Notes under the pieces: model-generated
Seen by the model: the letters and a program-made list of their open reading frames with translations, nothing else
Told to the model about the DNA's origin: nothing
The model's database searches: none
DNA from: Lantana camara
Lineage: Eukaryota; Streptophyta; Magnoliopsida; Lamiales; Verbenaceae
Length of the DNA: 64,000 nucleotides
NCBI GenBank assembly: GCA_037501455.1
Contig: CM074859.1
Coordinates: 92,214,894-92,278,893 of the forward strand
Direction: 5' to 3'
Made by a program: the position numbers and the translations under genes
Shown here: piece after piece, positions 1-13,011 of the stretch
How positions within the stretch are numbered: position 1 is the first letter of the stretch
Layout of the letters: each line of letters begins with the position of its first letter

Positions 1-1459
1 CCACACGCGCGACCACAATACGGCGCGTGTGATTACTTGCGGTTAGGGTTCCTGGTGACATGGCCGATTCTCATTCGGTCACGTGTCCGGGTCTGGTCCG
101 ACCCGGACCTGGACCCGGTCCGACCCTATCCGAGAACCGACCCGTTGACCGGGCCCTGACCCGTTTGTCCGACCCGGTCCGGACAAATCTAGACCGTTGT
201 TCATGATGACGTGGCGCGATCTGGGCCGTCCACGTGGCGTACCACGCGGTTGCCCAGTCACTGCCACCTGGGCCCACCTTGCTGACGTGGCGTGACACGT
301 CAGTGCCACATCACCTGCCACGTGAGCATTTTTTTTTTTTAAAAAAAAAATTAAAATTTTATTTTCTCCAAAATAAAATTCCGGGCATTTCCAACTCTTT
401 GGAATTTCAATTTATTTTCTTAAAATAAATTTCTTGGCTATTTTCAAACACTTTGAAAATTTATTTCTTTCATTCCTTTTAACGTTTTATCTTCGGGTTT
501 TCGATTGGGGCTTGCAGGGGGACCTGCAGGACTAATTAATTTTAGCTCCAAACGGGTTAACATATTATCATCCCTTGATAATAATTAATTACCGTTTAAC
601 AATATTTAATTCCGCTAAATAAATATTGTTGCACTCTAAAATTAATTAAATTATTCACGAATTTCTCGATCTAGAATAATTTTGCATTTTACTCCTCCGT
701 GTAGATATCCATGAAAAATAAATTAATACTACTATCATTTATTTTTCATTTCTAATCTGAAATTTCCTGATTTGCCTTAAGTTCAAATTTCTTGTACGTG
801 AAACACATTCAACATACAACTTCAGTGACGCATCACACGAAGTACTTGGGCCAAAGTTTTAATTCGAACTTTGCAAATCTATTTCAGGAATATCTTTTAA
901 CTTTCTAGCAAAGCCACAGATTCCTCGATCAATATTTCTCTTCAGCACATTTCATGTAATCACTGAAGGTACAAAGGTTTTGGTAAATTGATATCGAGAC
1001 CTCACTTATGAGCACATTACAATGATTAACATTACATGCCTAAAGTCGAAATACTACGAGAATTAAGAGTTCAATGCTCCATAGGATTTGTTCATTTTAG
1101 ATAGTAGTTTAAAATGAACTATCTTAGTGGTCCAGTTCGATGTTTCCAAATCTTATTGAAAATCATCAATGTGTTATAACTGGAAACTCCATTTCCCTAC
1201 GACGAAAGACTAATCATCTTATATAACACATTATAGTCTCGATAAGAACTGATTCTTATCATATCGACTAGAACTTTAATAACACGTGATTTCAATATCC
1301 AAAGTCCTTTCCTATGAAACATATTTCATATAAGAATATCATCACACGTTATTAATTATGTTAATATACTTATAACTTGCAATAATTTCAGTTTTATTAA
1401 TCCAACAAAATACGAAGTATTTACAAAGAAATTGGATTTTCAGGGCACTAATCCCAACA
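1..1459 (-). repeat. Copia-1 3' LTR (left copy, truncated by window start)
   Basis: Aligns with 7303-8751 apart from small indels in the GC-rich block near 140-170 and the A/T runs near 330-350. In plus orientation it ends in AATCCCAACA, immediately followed by the pyrimidine-rich complement of a polypurine tract. The first ~0.7 kb of the LTR is not in the window. Positions 60-325 hold the same ACGT-rich block as the right LTR. Confidence 0.93.
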
Positions 1460-1470
1460 ATCTCCCACTT
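1460..1470 (-). other. Copia-1 polypurine tract (plus-strand primer)
   Basis: On the minus strand this reads AAGTGGGAGAT directly before the LTR start TGTTGGGATTAG. A purine run abutting the 3' LTR is the standard plus-strand DNA primer. The same tract occurs at the equivalent place in Copia-F (36966-36976). Confidence 0.8.
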
Positions 1471-1473
1471 GGC

Positions 1474-4400
1474 CTAAATCCAATTGGCTACACATCTAAG
1501 CCCCATCCCTTCTGCATGAGTATTAAAACTCTTTTGCGCCAAAGTCTTAGGGAAGGGATCTGTCAGATTATTTACCGAGTCAATCTTTACTACTGCCACT
1601 TCTCCACGTTCCATATAATCTCGAATAATGTGGAACTTTCTCTCGATGTGCTTTGCACGTTTATGACTTCGAGGTTCCTTGGAGTTGGCCACCGCTCCAG
1701 CATTGTCACAGTACAATGTGATTGGTGTAACTTTGATGACTTCCAAATCTATTAGGAAATTTCTAAACCAATACGCTTCTTTGGCTGCTTCCGAAGCTGC
1801 CACGTATTCGGCTTCCATGGTGGAGTTAGCAATGCTACTTTGCTTAATACTCCTCCAACTTACGGCTGCTCCCCCCAGAGTAAACACGTATTCAGATGTC
1901 AAACGTCTAGAATCTAAGTCAGATTGAAAATCTGAATCTGTGTACCCTATAGGAATGAACTCATCACTGCGATAAACAAACATATAATCCCGAGTTCTTC
2001 TCAAGCACTTCAATATATGCTTTACAACTATTCAGTGTTGGGGTCCAGGGTTTGACTGATATCTTCTGACCATTCCCATAGCATAACAGATATCTGGCCT
2101 TGTACGTAACATGACATACATGAGGCTTCCGACTGCCGAAGCATACGAAACATTTTTCATTTCCTCTGTCTCTTCAGATGTCTAGGGATACTGATCTCGA
2201 GACAGATGAACTCCATGTCGGAAAGGTAATGAACCTTTCTTAGAGTCAGCCATATTGTACCTTGCCAGCATCTTATCTATATATGCCATTTGTGATAAAC
2301 CAATCATTTTATTCTTACGATCACGAAAAAGTCTGATCCCTAAAATATAACTGGCCTCACCTAGGTCTTTCATGTCAAACTGATTTGACAACCAAATCTT
2401 GACTGCTGACAATACTCCTGTGTCATTCCCAATGAGCAAAATATCGTCTACGTATAAAACTAAAAATGTTACAACACTACTCTGATGTCTTTTGTACACA
2501 CATGGTTCATCAGGCAACTGTATAAATCCAAACGATTTAATTACTTCATTAAATCTGATGTTCCATGATCTAGACGCTTGCTTAAGACCATAGATTGATC
2601 TATTAAGCTTGCATACCATATGCTCCTGATTTCTGGCTATAAAGCCCTCAGGTTGAGCCATGTATATCTCTTCTTGAAGGTGCCCGTTTAAGAAGGCAGT
2701 CTTTACATCCATTTGCCATATTTCATAATCATAATAAGCGGCAATGGAGAGAAGAATCCTTATAGACTTAAGCATAGCTACGGGCGAGAAGGTTTCATCG
2801 TAATCGATACCTTCTTTCTGAGTATAACCCTTTGCCACAAGCCTTGCTTTAAAGGTTTCTACCTTTCCGTCCACTCCTCTTTTCCGCTTGTAAACCCATT
2901 TACATCCAATAGGTTTAATGCCCTCAGGTGCCTTTACAAGTTCCCAGACTTTATTAGAATACATTGAATCTAACTCAGATTCCATGGCTTTGACCCAATG
3001 GTCAGCGTCTATATCTTTTATAGCTTCATCATATGTGATAGGATCAGATATATCAGATTCAACCACTTGGGTTAATCCTAAGTATCTGTCAGGTGCCCTG
3101 ACAATCCTCCCACTACGACGAGGTTGTTGTGTACTTGTCCCTACATCATATGTCGTATCTGGTACATCATATGTATCTATCACATTTTCAGTTGTTATGG
3201 GTTCTTGGAGTTCAGTATCTGATACTGTCATTTCTTCTAACACTATTTTACTTCTACCCTTGTGGTCAGTTAGGAAATCATCTTCAAGATATTTAGCATT
3301 AGTGCTTGCAAACACTTTGTGATCTCTCGGATCGTAAAATATCCCACCTCTTGTTCCTTTAGGATAACCTATGAACAAACAAACCTCTTTTCTTGATTCC
3401 AACTTGTCAGGATCCTTTCTTAACACATGGGCTGGGCTTTCCCATATCCAAAGATAGGAGACACTGGGCTTCCGCCCTCGCCACAGTTCCATTGGTGTTT
3501 TAGGAACTGACTTGGATGGAACATGGTTTATTATGTGAGCTGCCGTTTCGAGAGCACAGCCCCAAAATGAACTCGGTAGGGTAGCATGACTCATCATGGA
3601 TCTTACCATTTCCATTAGAGTTCTATTTCTCCTTTCTGCAACACCATTTTGTTGGGGTGTACCTGGTGCAGATAACTGAGATTTAATCCCATTTGCAGTG
3701 AGAAATTCTAGAAACTCTGTAGATAAATATTCTCCACCACGATCCGATCGAAGTGCCTCTATGCATTTTCCAATTTGATTCTTGACTTCAGCCTTATATT
3801 CTTTGAACTTTTCAAAAACTTCAGACTTATGTCTCATCAAATAAACGTATCCTTATCTTGAATAATCATCCGTAAAAGTGATGAAATACTCAAAATCTCC
3901 CCTTGCTTGAACACTCATAGGACCACACACATCCATATGAATTAATTTAAGCAACTCTTTGGCTCGATTACCTTAGTCTTGAAAGACCTCTTGGTCATTT
4001 TTCCTTCTAAACAGGATTCGCAGACTGGAAGTTCTGTCAAGTCCAAAGGACTCAATAGTCCATCCGAAATTAGTCTTTGGATCCTATTTGAATTAATATG
4101 ACCAAGCCGTAGGTTCCACTTATAAGCCTCGTTGGGCATATGAGCTGTTCTCTTGGATGGTAAGTCAAGTTTAGTAGTGTTAAGTTTGGAATTAGGGTTT
4201 TTATCAGGGTATAATAAGAAAAGACCATCGCTTACTGTACCAGAGCAAATAAACATTTTATTATGCTTAATGGTTAAACATCGTTTAAAATAAACACTAA
4301 AACCATTATTCATTAAACAACTAACAGAAATCAGATTTCTACGTATAGATGGTACATATAAAGTGTCTTTCAAAATCAAAACCCTACGGCCAAAATATAG

Positions 4401-5420
4401 TTCTACAGTCCCTACTGCTAATACAGATATACTAGTATTATCTCCGAGAAGTAGCTGCATCTCGCCGTCTTCAAGCTTCCTGGTTAGCTTGAACCCCTGC
4501 AATGAATTGCAGATATGATTAGTTGAACTTGAGTCCACACACCAGGAATCTGGTGGACTTCCAACTAAACATACTTCTAATAAACAAGACATCACCATAC
4601 CTTGTGTAGACGACTTAGCAGGAAGACTGGCTAAGTACTTAGGGCAATTCCTTTTCCAGTGCCCATTACCTCCACAATGGAAACATTTTCCCTTGCTTGG
4701 CTTAGCTTTCTTCTTCTGAACCTTACCTTTAGAATGGGAAACTTTTCCCTTTCCTTTCTTCCACCTATTGGCTTTTGGAGCCGTGGAAGTCGATGCCTGT
4801 GCCAGGAGAACCGTTCCCTTAGCTTTCATTACCCCTTCTGTCACCTTGAGTTCATTCATCAGCTCAGGCAGAGTAAAATCCAACTTATTCATAGAATAGT
4901 TCTGCCTGAACGTATCGAATGATTTTGGCAGAGAGCACAGGATCATGTCCTGTTTGCTGAGATTATCCATCTTAGCACCGAGGCTCTCAATTTTGTTCAG
5001 ATGAGCCATCATGTTCTTAACATGATCCTGAACAGGTGATCCTTCAGACATCTTGGTTACCATCAACCTTCTCATCAGCTCGTGCCTACGTGCACGATTC
5101 TGTCCACCGAACATCTGATGAAGATGTTCCATCATGTTCTTAGCAGTAGGCATTTCATGCATTTGATGCTTAAGAACATTTGAGACAGATGCCAGGATGT
5201 AAGACATAGCCAGATCATTGTGCTTGATCCACTAGGCATAGTTGTCTTTCAAAGCCTGGGTGGCTGTGGTTTCTGGTACTCCCGGACAAGGTTCAGTGAG
5301 CACATATTTCAAACCCTAGCGTCCAAACATGATATCAAGATTCATTTTCCAATCAACATAGTTTGAACCTTCAAGCCTATTTTCCTTAATAATCGATTGA
5401 AGCGGGCTAGCGGACGTCAT
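1474..5420 (-). pseudogene. Copia-1 gag-pol polyprotein, broken
   Basis: Start chosen at the ATG complementary to 5418-5420 because the gag N-terminus (LEGSNYVDWKMNLDIMF) follows at once. In order: gag; CCHC zinc knuckle CFHCGGNGHWKRNC (about 4640-4690); protease motif CVDSSSTNHIC, where the usual DSG triad has become DSS; integrase zinc-binding region and core with DRGGEY and NGVAERRNRT; reverse transcriptase with FLNGHLQEEIYM and YVDDILLIGND; RNase H with GYTDSDF, EAEYVAASEA and YCDNAGA. Lesions on the minus strand: in-frame stops at 5316-5318, 5232-5234, 3853-3855, 2182-2184 and 2032-2034, plus a one-base frameshift near 3971. The remainder reads cleanly, so inactivation is recent. All enzymes of a copia element are represented, but no intact polyprotein can be made from this copy. 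Confidence 0.93.
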
Positions 5421-6557
5421 TGTTTTAAAACTTAAATATTTAAAAATATGCGCAAGTTATGAATCTGTATATTATTTCTTTAGCGTCTAACCATTAAATG
5501 AAATCCACAAAAGTATCTTTGGTTTACGGAATGATGACTTAACTAACCGCAGTTAGCTCCCCGGAAGCGAGGTCGAAAACTACTTAGAAAAGCAAGAACT
5601 ATTCTTAATTAACATGTTATTCAAGCGACTCTTACCAAACTATGTTAATCCACCAAGTCAACCTTTGGTCTCTAAGTGAGTGTAACAGAGCTCCGAAGGG
5701 AGATTAATACATCACTCAGTCAAGTGTACACCATTACCTAGAAATTCATACTAGTAGGTCAAGACACTCCACGGAAGCGTGGTCGTGCTAGACTTTTCCC
5801 GTATTTCATTCTATTTGAAGAAGTCTAATCTTGTATACCGCGAACACATAGCCGCCGAAGGGAGTAGTACATATCCACTATACTATAGACGGGCAATGGA
5901 GACCGTAAGAATCCATCTATTTCATCTTGCTCCCACTTGAATTTTTTAGAGTTGTGGATTATCTTTGATTATCACATAATCTATTTGGCGTCTTATAATC
6001 GGAAGTGATTAATCTAATTAATATGCTCCCTCTTGGATTAATAAATCGTATTTATAACCCTAATAATATTTTCAAGTCTATTTAATAACTCTTTATTAAT
6101 TAGGCCGAAAAAATATTAATCCAATTATGCATCTTGTTCAATCTCTATTAAACATTATTTATCTAATTATATCAAATAAAATATGCATAATTGAAAATAG
6201 CATAATATCTCATATTGTCATGATCATGCCATAAAACAAAACAATTAATTAAGCATGCTTTCACATAATTATCACATAATTATTATCCTTAAAATAAATT
6301 GCATAAAGTAAACATGTTATAAATAAATTATCTCATAATTTAAATCATGTTTACTGATTCGGTAATTAACTAGGAAGATTATTGAAATCGATTCCCAGAA
6401 AATTACCATTCCACGTAAATTCCCAGGAAACACTGGATGGGTCACAACGGTCCCACTTCAAAACCAGTCTCCTTTGACAAAATTTACGTGCACAGTAGCA
6501 TATTTAAAATTATACATCGCATGCATCATATCAATGCATGTATATATCTAGAGCACG
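5421..6557 (-). other. Copia-1 untranslated leader between PBS and gag
   Basis: About 1.1 kb, AT-rich, without an ORF. It contains four short GC-rich tags of two alternating kinds: CCGGAAGCGAGGTCG (5561-5575), CTCCGAAGGGAG (5691-5702), CCACGGAAGCGTGGTCG (5769-5785) and GCCGCCGAAGGGAG (5851-5864). This is where packaging and dimerisation signals are expected, but that role is inference. Confidence 0.6.
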
Positions 6558-6569
6558 ACTCTGATACCA
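6558..6569 (-). other. Copia-1 primer binding site (initiator tRNA-Met)
   Basis: The minus strand reads TGGTATCAGAGT, matching the common plant PBS TGGTATCAGAGC at 11 of 12 positions, two bases from the end of the 5' LTR. Confidence 0.85.
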
Positions 6570-7162
6570 GTTGCTGGGAGGTGGGCCCAGAACAGTAGCA
6601 GTCCGGGACCATATTTTAAAATTTTACTTTAATATACAGGTATCAAAATATTTCTAAAATATTTAAATACAAACAGTGGAAGACTAGCCAGAACTACTCA
6701 AGTATATACATGCAATTGATAATAAATTTTAAATCACAAAGCAGATAAATAAAGCATGCAATTAACACTTAAGAGCACCTAATTCATCATGCTTAAATAA
6801 AAACAATATAAAATACCTTTCACCGAAGATGGCTACTACGCCCGGAATTCGCCTCCCGAGAACCCGATTCCCGATCTCCTCGCGAAACCGGCAGAGCTTC
6901 CCTGCAATAACCCCAGGGACACCCTCGGAGTGTGGGCTCCGAAAGTAATTCTCTAAATACTTAGAAAAAATAAAACTTTAAACTACAAACCCTTTTCAGG
7001 GTTTATTCTCCCGAAATTAGGCGTTTATATATAAACACCTAATTAAAATTAATTCCAAAATAAATCGGAATTAACTAGGAGAATGGGATATGGTTTCAAA
7101 GCCGAGAGCTCAGCCAAAACCTCTCCCAAAGTTGGATGGAAAAAATGAAATGCCAAGGCCCC

Positions 7163-7172
7163 TATTTATAGG
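7163..7172 (-). promoter_or_regulatory. Copia-1 LTR TATA box
   Basis: Minus strand CTATAAATAG, flanked by GGGG on both sides, about 1.6 kb into the LTR from its U3 end. Transcription is predicted to start about 30 bases downstream on the minus strand. Confidence 0.7.
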
Positions 7173-7360
7173 GGAAAAACCGAGGGTAAAATAGTAATTT
7201 CACCCCCTACTTGCGTGTGCAACTTGGACACGAAAACTAAGGTGACCACGTCGTAGATCTCAGAGCCACGAGTCCAACGCCGCCGGCCGCTCGCCGATCT
7301 GAGCTCTCACGTGCCCACAAGGCGGCTCGTATGATCACTTGCAGTTTAGGGTTTCCGGTG

Positions 7361-7615
7361 ACGTGGCCGATTCTCATTCGGCCACGTGTCCGGGTCTGGT
7401 CCGACCCGGAACCGGACCCGGTCCGACCCTATCCGAGAACCAACCCGTTGACCCGTTTGACCGACCCGGTCCGGATAAATCTGGACCGTTGTTCATGATG
7501 ACGTGGCGCGATCTGGGCCGTCCACGTGGCGTGCCACGCGGCTGCCCAGTCACCGCCACCTGGGCCCACCTTGCTGACGTGGCGTGACACGTCAGTGCCA
7601 CATCACCTGCCACGT
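7361..7615 (-). promoter_or_regulatory. ACGT-core (G-box/ABRE-like) cluster in Copia-1 U3
   Basis: Seven ACGT cores (7361, 7384, 7501, 7524, 7577, 7589, 7612), mostly in the contexts GACGTGGC, CACGTGGC or ACACGTCA, within a GC-rich block 190-450 bases upstream of the TATA box in the transcribed direction. Plant bZIP factors bind such sites, for example in ABA-responsive promoters. The left LTR keeps most of them between 81 and 323. Actual inducibility is not shown by sequence. Confidence 0.55.
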
Positions 7616-8751
7616 CAGCATTTTTTTTTATTTTAAAAAAATTTAAAATTTTATTTTCTCCAAAATAAAATTTCGGGCATTTCCAACTCTTTGGAATTTC
7701 AATTTATTTTCTTAAAATAAATTTCTTGGCTATTTTCAAACACTTTGAAAATTTATTTCTTTCATTCCTTTTAACGTTTTATCTTCGGGTTTTCGATTGG
7801 GGCTTGCAGGGGGACCTGCAGGACTAATTAATTTTAGCTCCAAACGGGTTAACATATTATCATCCCTTGATAATAATTAATTACCGTTTAACAATATTTA
7901 ATTCCACTAAATAAATATTGTTGCACTCTAAAATTAATTAAATTATTCACAAATTTCTCGATCTAGAATAATTTTGCATTTTACTCCTCCGTGTAGATAT
8001 CCATGAAAAATAAATTAATACTACTATCATTTATTTTTCATTTCTAATCTGAAATTTCCTGATTTGCCTTAAGTTCAAATTTCTTCTACGTGAAACACAT
8101 TCAACATACAACTTCAGTGACGCATCACACGAAGTACTTGGGCCAAAGTTTTAATTCGAACTTTGCAAATCTATTTCAGGAATATCTTTTAACTTTCCAG
8201 CAAAGCCACAGATTCCTCGATCAATATTTCTCTTCAGCACATTTCATGTAATCACTGAACGTACAAAGGTTTTGGTCAATCGATATCGAGACCTCACTTA
8301 TGAGCGCATTACAATGATTAACACTACATGCCTAAAGTCGAAATACTACGAGGATTAAGAGTTCAATGCTCCATAAGATTTGTTCATTTTGGATAGTAGT
8401 TTCAAATAAACTATCTTAGTGGTCCAGTTCGATGTTTCCAAATCTTATTGAAAATCATCAATGTGTTATAACTGGAAACTCCATTTCCCTATGAAGAAAG
8501 ACTAATAATCTTATATAACACATTATAGTCTCGATAAGAACTTATTCTTATCATATCGACTAGAACTTTAATAACACGTGATTTCAATATCCAAAGTCCT
8601 TTCCTATGAAACATATTTCATATAAGAATATCATCACACATTATTAATTATGTTAATATACTCATAACTTGCAATAATTTCAGTTTTATTAATCCAACAA
8701 AATACGAAGTATTTACAAAGAAATTGGATGTTCAGGGCACTAATCCCAATA

Positions 8752-10285
8752 GTGAAGTGGAACCGATTAAGCTCAAAGCCAGTGTCTCTGATATTTCTAT
8801 ACATCCAGATCTCCAGCAACAGATTTTTTAGGCTCAGAGAAGTGATCCCGAGGTTCAGAGGTTAGCAGAGAAAGCTAGGGCTGATCTAGAGTGTCCGTTT
8901 GGGTTTTATGATATAGGAATTCTAATATTTAAGACCAGAGTTGTTGTACCCAAAGAGTTAAGATATATTATTCTTGAAGAGGCTCACCGGTTAGCTTATG
9001 CAATACATCTCGGAGGGAACAAGATGTATAAGGATCTTAAGTAATATTATTGGTGGGATGGACTAAAACGGGATGTGATTAATTTCGTGAAGCACTGCAT
9101 GACCTGCCAGGTAGTGAAGGCAGAACATCAGAAGTCGTTAGGGCTACTTCAGCCGTTGCCTATTCCGGAGTGGGAATGATAGCAGGTCTCGATGGATTTT
9201 ATTTCGGGGTTACCAATGGTAAAAGGAAGTCTTGATTGGTTTTGGGTCATCGTGGATCGATTGACAAAATCAGCCCACTTTCTTGCAATCCGGATGTCCG
9301 ACAAGGTAAGCAAGCTAGCCAAAAAGTATAATGATGAGATTATCCGATTTCATGGAGTACCGGTTAGCATTATGTCAGATAGAGATCCGAGGTTTACTTC
9401 AAGATTTTGGCAAGAGCTTCAGAGGAATTTGGGGACAAGGCTTCAATTTAGCACAGCTTTTCATCCTCAGACAAATGGACAGTCGGAAAGATTAATCAAG
9501 TAATTAGAGGATATGTTGAGAGCTTGTAATTTGGATTTTCAGACATTCAGTTGCCATTAATCGAGTTTGCTTACAACAATAGCTACCAAGCCTCGATAGA
9601 GAGGCACCTTATGAAGCTCTTTATGGTAGAAAGTGCAGGTCTCCGTTGTTCTTCGACTTGGATGAGTGGAACTGGACCAAGCAAGAAGGCGTGAAGAGAG
9701 GGGAGAGGAAAGAAAAGCCCTCTAAAGTCATTCAAGATGCTATAGATAAGGTCCAACTAATAAGACAACGGATGAAAGCAGCTCAAGATAGACAAAAGAG
9801 CTATGTGGACCTTCGAAGGAAGAATATTGAGTTCGAGGTGGAAGATAGAGTCTTTTTAAAGGCTTCTCCAAGGAAGGGATTTGCAAGGATCGGTCGAGAA
9901 GGGAAGTTGAACCCTCGGTATTTGGGTTCGTTTGAGATTTTAGAAAAGATCGGGGATACGTCCTACCGTTTGGATTTACCTCCGAGTTTGACTGGGATTC
10001 ACAACGTATTTCATGTTCCTCAACTTTGGAAATATTACCCGGATGAATCAGAGATTCTGCCGGTTGAAGAAGTGGAACTAGAGCCTAATCTTACCTTTGT
10101 TTAGAAGCTGATTAAGATATTGGATCGGAAGTTTCAGGAACTCAGAAGTCGGCGTATTCCACTAGTCAAGGTTCTATGAAAAAGTGATAAGATGGAATAG
10201 ACTATGTGGGAAACGGAGGAAAAGATGAAAAGTTCCAACCCTAGTTATTTTCGGGTGAGCAGTGAATCCGAGGACGGAATCTTTT
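8752..10285 (+). pseudogene. Gypsy A pol 3' part: RNase H end, integrase, chromodomain-like tail
   Basis: Relic of a Ty3/gypsy polyprotein, cut at its left by Copia-1. In order: a fragment ending in YDIGILIFKTR; the H2C2 zinc-binding region with HRLAYAIH and HCMTCQ; the integrase core with MDFISGLP, MSDRDPRF and TAFHPQTNGQSER (the D, D and E positions are recognisable); then from about 9646 the C-terminal region with GIHNVFHVPQL and a chromodomain-like end (RRIPLVKVL, MWETEEKM). These features point to a Tekay/Del chromovirus. In-frame stops occur near 8826, 9043, 9178-9183 and just after 9501, and there is at least one frameshift near 9540. RT and gag must lie left of Copia-1, outside the window. 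Confidence 0.88.
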
Positions 10286-10298
10286 AAGGGGGAGAGGT
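10286..10298 (+). other. Gypsy A polypurine tract
   Basis: AAGGGGGAGAGGT directly precedes the LTR start TGTAACGCCCCGAG. Gypsy B has nearly the same tract. Confidence 0.8.
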
Positions 10299-11524
10299 TG
10301 TAACGCCCCGAGTTTTCAGTCGTATAGGTATGACGTATGTGATAATTATTTACGCATTTAAATTATTTTTTTAATTATGTATTTATTTGTTTTATTTTCA
10401 TAGTATTTGAAATCCTTTGAATATATGAATTATTTGATATGAACTTTTATGAAATTTTTGAACGTTATGCTTTTATGTGATATGATTGCGTGCCGTCCTT
10501 ATATGATTTCAATTCCGTTTTTTGTGAAAACTTGGTATGCATGAATTATGTTACTTATGATTATGCTCGTATGCTCGACGCTTGATTTCGAACTTGTTTG
10601 ACTTGGTTTCGGATTTATTTTGTTTAATGGAACCGAAAAGGGGCTAAAGAGCATTTAGCGCACCTTGGGTTCCGGGAGTCATACCTTGAGCTCGGGAATT
10701 CGGATTCGAATTTCGTCACCTCCTCAGAATCGTATGAAGGATTCAGGTTCAATGGATCAAGCCTTATATTTTTCTAAACCCGTTTGAACCTCCGAAATTC
10801 AACAGAAACCAGCCTCGTTCGCAGAACTGCCACCCTTAGCCATTTTCTCAATGACTTAGTCAATTTTCAACCAAATTATGCAAACTTGGGACCCACAAGC
10901 TCAAAAATTTGATACCTACCTGATCTCCACTCCCTCATTTCATTCAAACACAAGGAAGGAAGAGAAAGCTCAGCCAAAAGCCAAGAAACCGTTCATTTTC
11001 CTCACTATTCACCATCTCCAAAATTTGAGTTCATAACCTCTTCAAACCTCAAACAATCCAGAAGATAAGCATATATTTATGATTAGTACTTCCTTGTGGT
11101 CATTTGATGCTGTAGTTTGCTATATTTCTTGGAGATTTGATCATGTTTTGAGAATATGAATTAATAGTATGGGTTTTTGATGAATTCTTGATCTCTTTCA
11201 TTTCTTGGAGTTTTGAGATGGTTTGAGGCATGATTGTTGATCAATTTGGTGTCCTTATTGCATTTATGGACTTTCTTTTGATGCTAGTTGAACTATATTG
11301 AAGATGCCATTAATGCTTTGAAGGTTTTGAAGTATATATATATGCATGATCTTGCTTTCATTCCTTACCTTGCGAGTTGCTGTTGTTATGTAATGATTTT
11401 AGACCAAGTTTGCATCTGCTTTGCTGTTGTCTCCTGCGTATTTGCTTACCTGATCCTTGCTGCTACCTTGTGCCTTGCTTTCCCCTGTTTTTATCTGCTG
11501 CTACTATTGTTTCATTTCGTGGGA

Positions 11525-11655
11525 GACAGGGGCGCGCAGTCTTGCGGTTTTAATACCCGAACCGCGCGCGGCCGCTCGTTAAAGCTCGAGTTGTTGGGAA
11601 TTTTGTTGCGCGGCCTAGCAGCAATTGAACTGAAAAGGTGCGCGGCCGTGCAGTG
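11525..11655 (+). repeat. GC-rich CGGCC block in gypsy A LTR
   Basis: Contains GCGCGCAG, CCGCGCGCGGCCGC, GCGCGGCC and GTGCGCGGCCGTGCAG in 130 bp, inside an AT-rich LTR. It occupies the position held in gypsy C by palindromes of different sequence (46201-46394). The units here are degenerate. Confidence 0.6.
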
Positions 11656-11734
11656 ATTCTCGAACTACTGCCTTTTGTGTGTTTAATTGAGATTGTTTGT
11701 GCATGTGTTTCTTTTATGTGTGTTTGTGCATGTG

Positions 11735-11860
11735 TATATATATATATATATATATATGTTATTATGAGTGCTTGTGTGCATGTGTAAGATATATATATGT
11801 GTGTGTGTGTGTGTGTAATATAATTAGTGTGTTCATGTAATGTGTATATATTATAGATAT
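11735..11860. repeat. TA and TG microsatellites in gypsy A LTR
   Basis: A TA run at about 11737-11757 and a TG run at about 11795-11816, with scattered alternating purine-pyrimidine sequence between and after them. They are low-complexity tracts within the LTR, not genes. Confidence 0.85.
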
Positions 11861-13011
11861 ATATTGCATGCATGAATATGATGTATGTATTTGTGTATAT
11901 TAAATGTTTTAATTATTTATTTTAATTTATATATGTGATAATAGATTGATGAATATGGCATATTATGTATTGTTGATCTATTTGGAATTAATTTGATATC
12001 TATTTCCCGTTCATGACTTGAATTGCTATGAATTATGAAACGATTGGGCTTGAAACCCTTATGTATTGAATATACTTGAATGAATTACTTGATAATATGG
12101 CTTCATGACATGATTTTCCTTCTTTTACATCTCATATCATGTGCAAAACATTGCCGTGCATCGTAATTAGTCATTTTGAGTCTCACTTCATCTCTTTTGC
12201 ACATATTTGGGTTCGAACGGAGATGAGGCCGATCAGTGAGGCTCTTGCACTGTTTCTATGGTTTTCTAAGGTGGGTTTCTCTTCTATTAGATAAACGACC
12301 CAATATATTCCCAACGTGTAAAGTTTTAAGCCAAATTAATATACGTATATATATTGAGTCTTTTGGAGAGTTAATGATTTTAAACGTCAAACCCATTTTC
12401 TGTTGAATACCCTACCTAATGCTTTGGCGATACATGATTGAATACACCGAATGGGGGCCCTGGGACTTAGTGTATGTGGCTAACCGGGGAAGCATAGGCT
12501 GACGGTGAACCCGTATACTAGTTCCACCAAAACTACGGTGATACTGTCCCTCGCTAGGAGGTTAGCGAGGAATGGGAACCGGGCTTTTGGGGATTCATGT
12601 ACCCCACTAGCCACAATGATTGAGGTGGCCAGGTCTTGCAAGCCCGTCCACCGCCCGAAGGAAAAAGGTATTTACTTGAATGATTATGATTGATTGATTG
12701 ATTATGCATGAAAGATTATGTATGAAAACCTACTGAACCCTTTAATGATTACACAAGGTGGAGGTTGGAGACTTAGCCCTCTCGCCGGGCTCACGAATAA
12801 CCTATTGAATGAATATGATTGTTATAATCCCATTTGATGATCTTCTTGTTTTACCCGCTGGAAAATGTTCTAAAACCTCTTATGGGATTGTAACTTGCAT
12901 GAACGTGTTTCAATTCTGCAATATTTATATATTATGCCCCCTTTTTATACCCACCAGTCCCCTTTGGATTGAACCCGTCTTGTTTTCAGTTGTGTTACGC
13001 AGGTTAAGATT

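Larger units (their letters stand above)
1..8751 (-). mobile_element. Copia-1, Ty1/copia LTR retrotransposon (left end outside window)
   Basis: Two direct repeats (1-1459 and 6572-8751) bracket a gag-pol relic read on the minus strand, with PBS next to the right repeat and polypurine tract next to the left one, so the 5' LTR is on the right. Pol order is protease, integrase, RT, RNase H, which defines Ty1/copia. Over the distal 0.9 kb I count a little over 20 substitutions between the LTRs, so the insertion is moderately young. The right flank (from 8752) is gypsy A pol, so Copia-1 landed in an older gypsy element. The left TSD lies outside the window. Confidence 0.93.
6572..8751 (-). repeat. 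Copia-1 5' LTR (complete, about 2.18 kb)
   Basis: Plus-strand start TGCTGGGAGG beside the PBS. The right end reads AATCCCAATA where the other copy has AATCCCAACA, so the terminal CA has mutated to TA. Homology to the left copy stops there and gypsy A coding sequence begins. A TATA box at 7163-7172 places the U3/R boundary near 7130-7140 on the minus strand. Confidence 0.9.
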
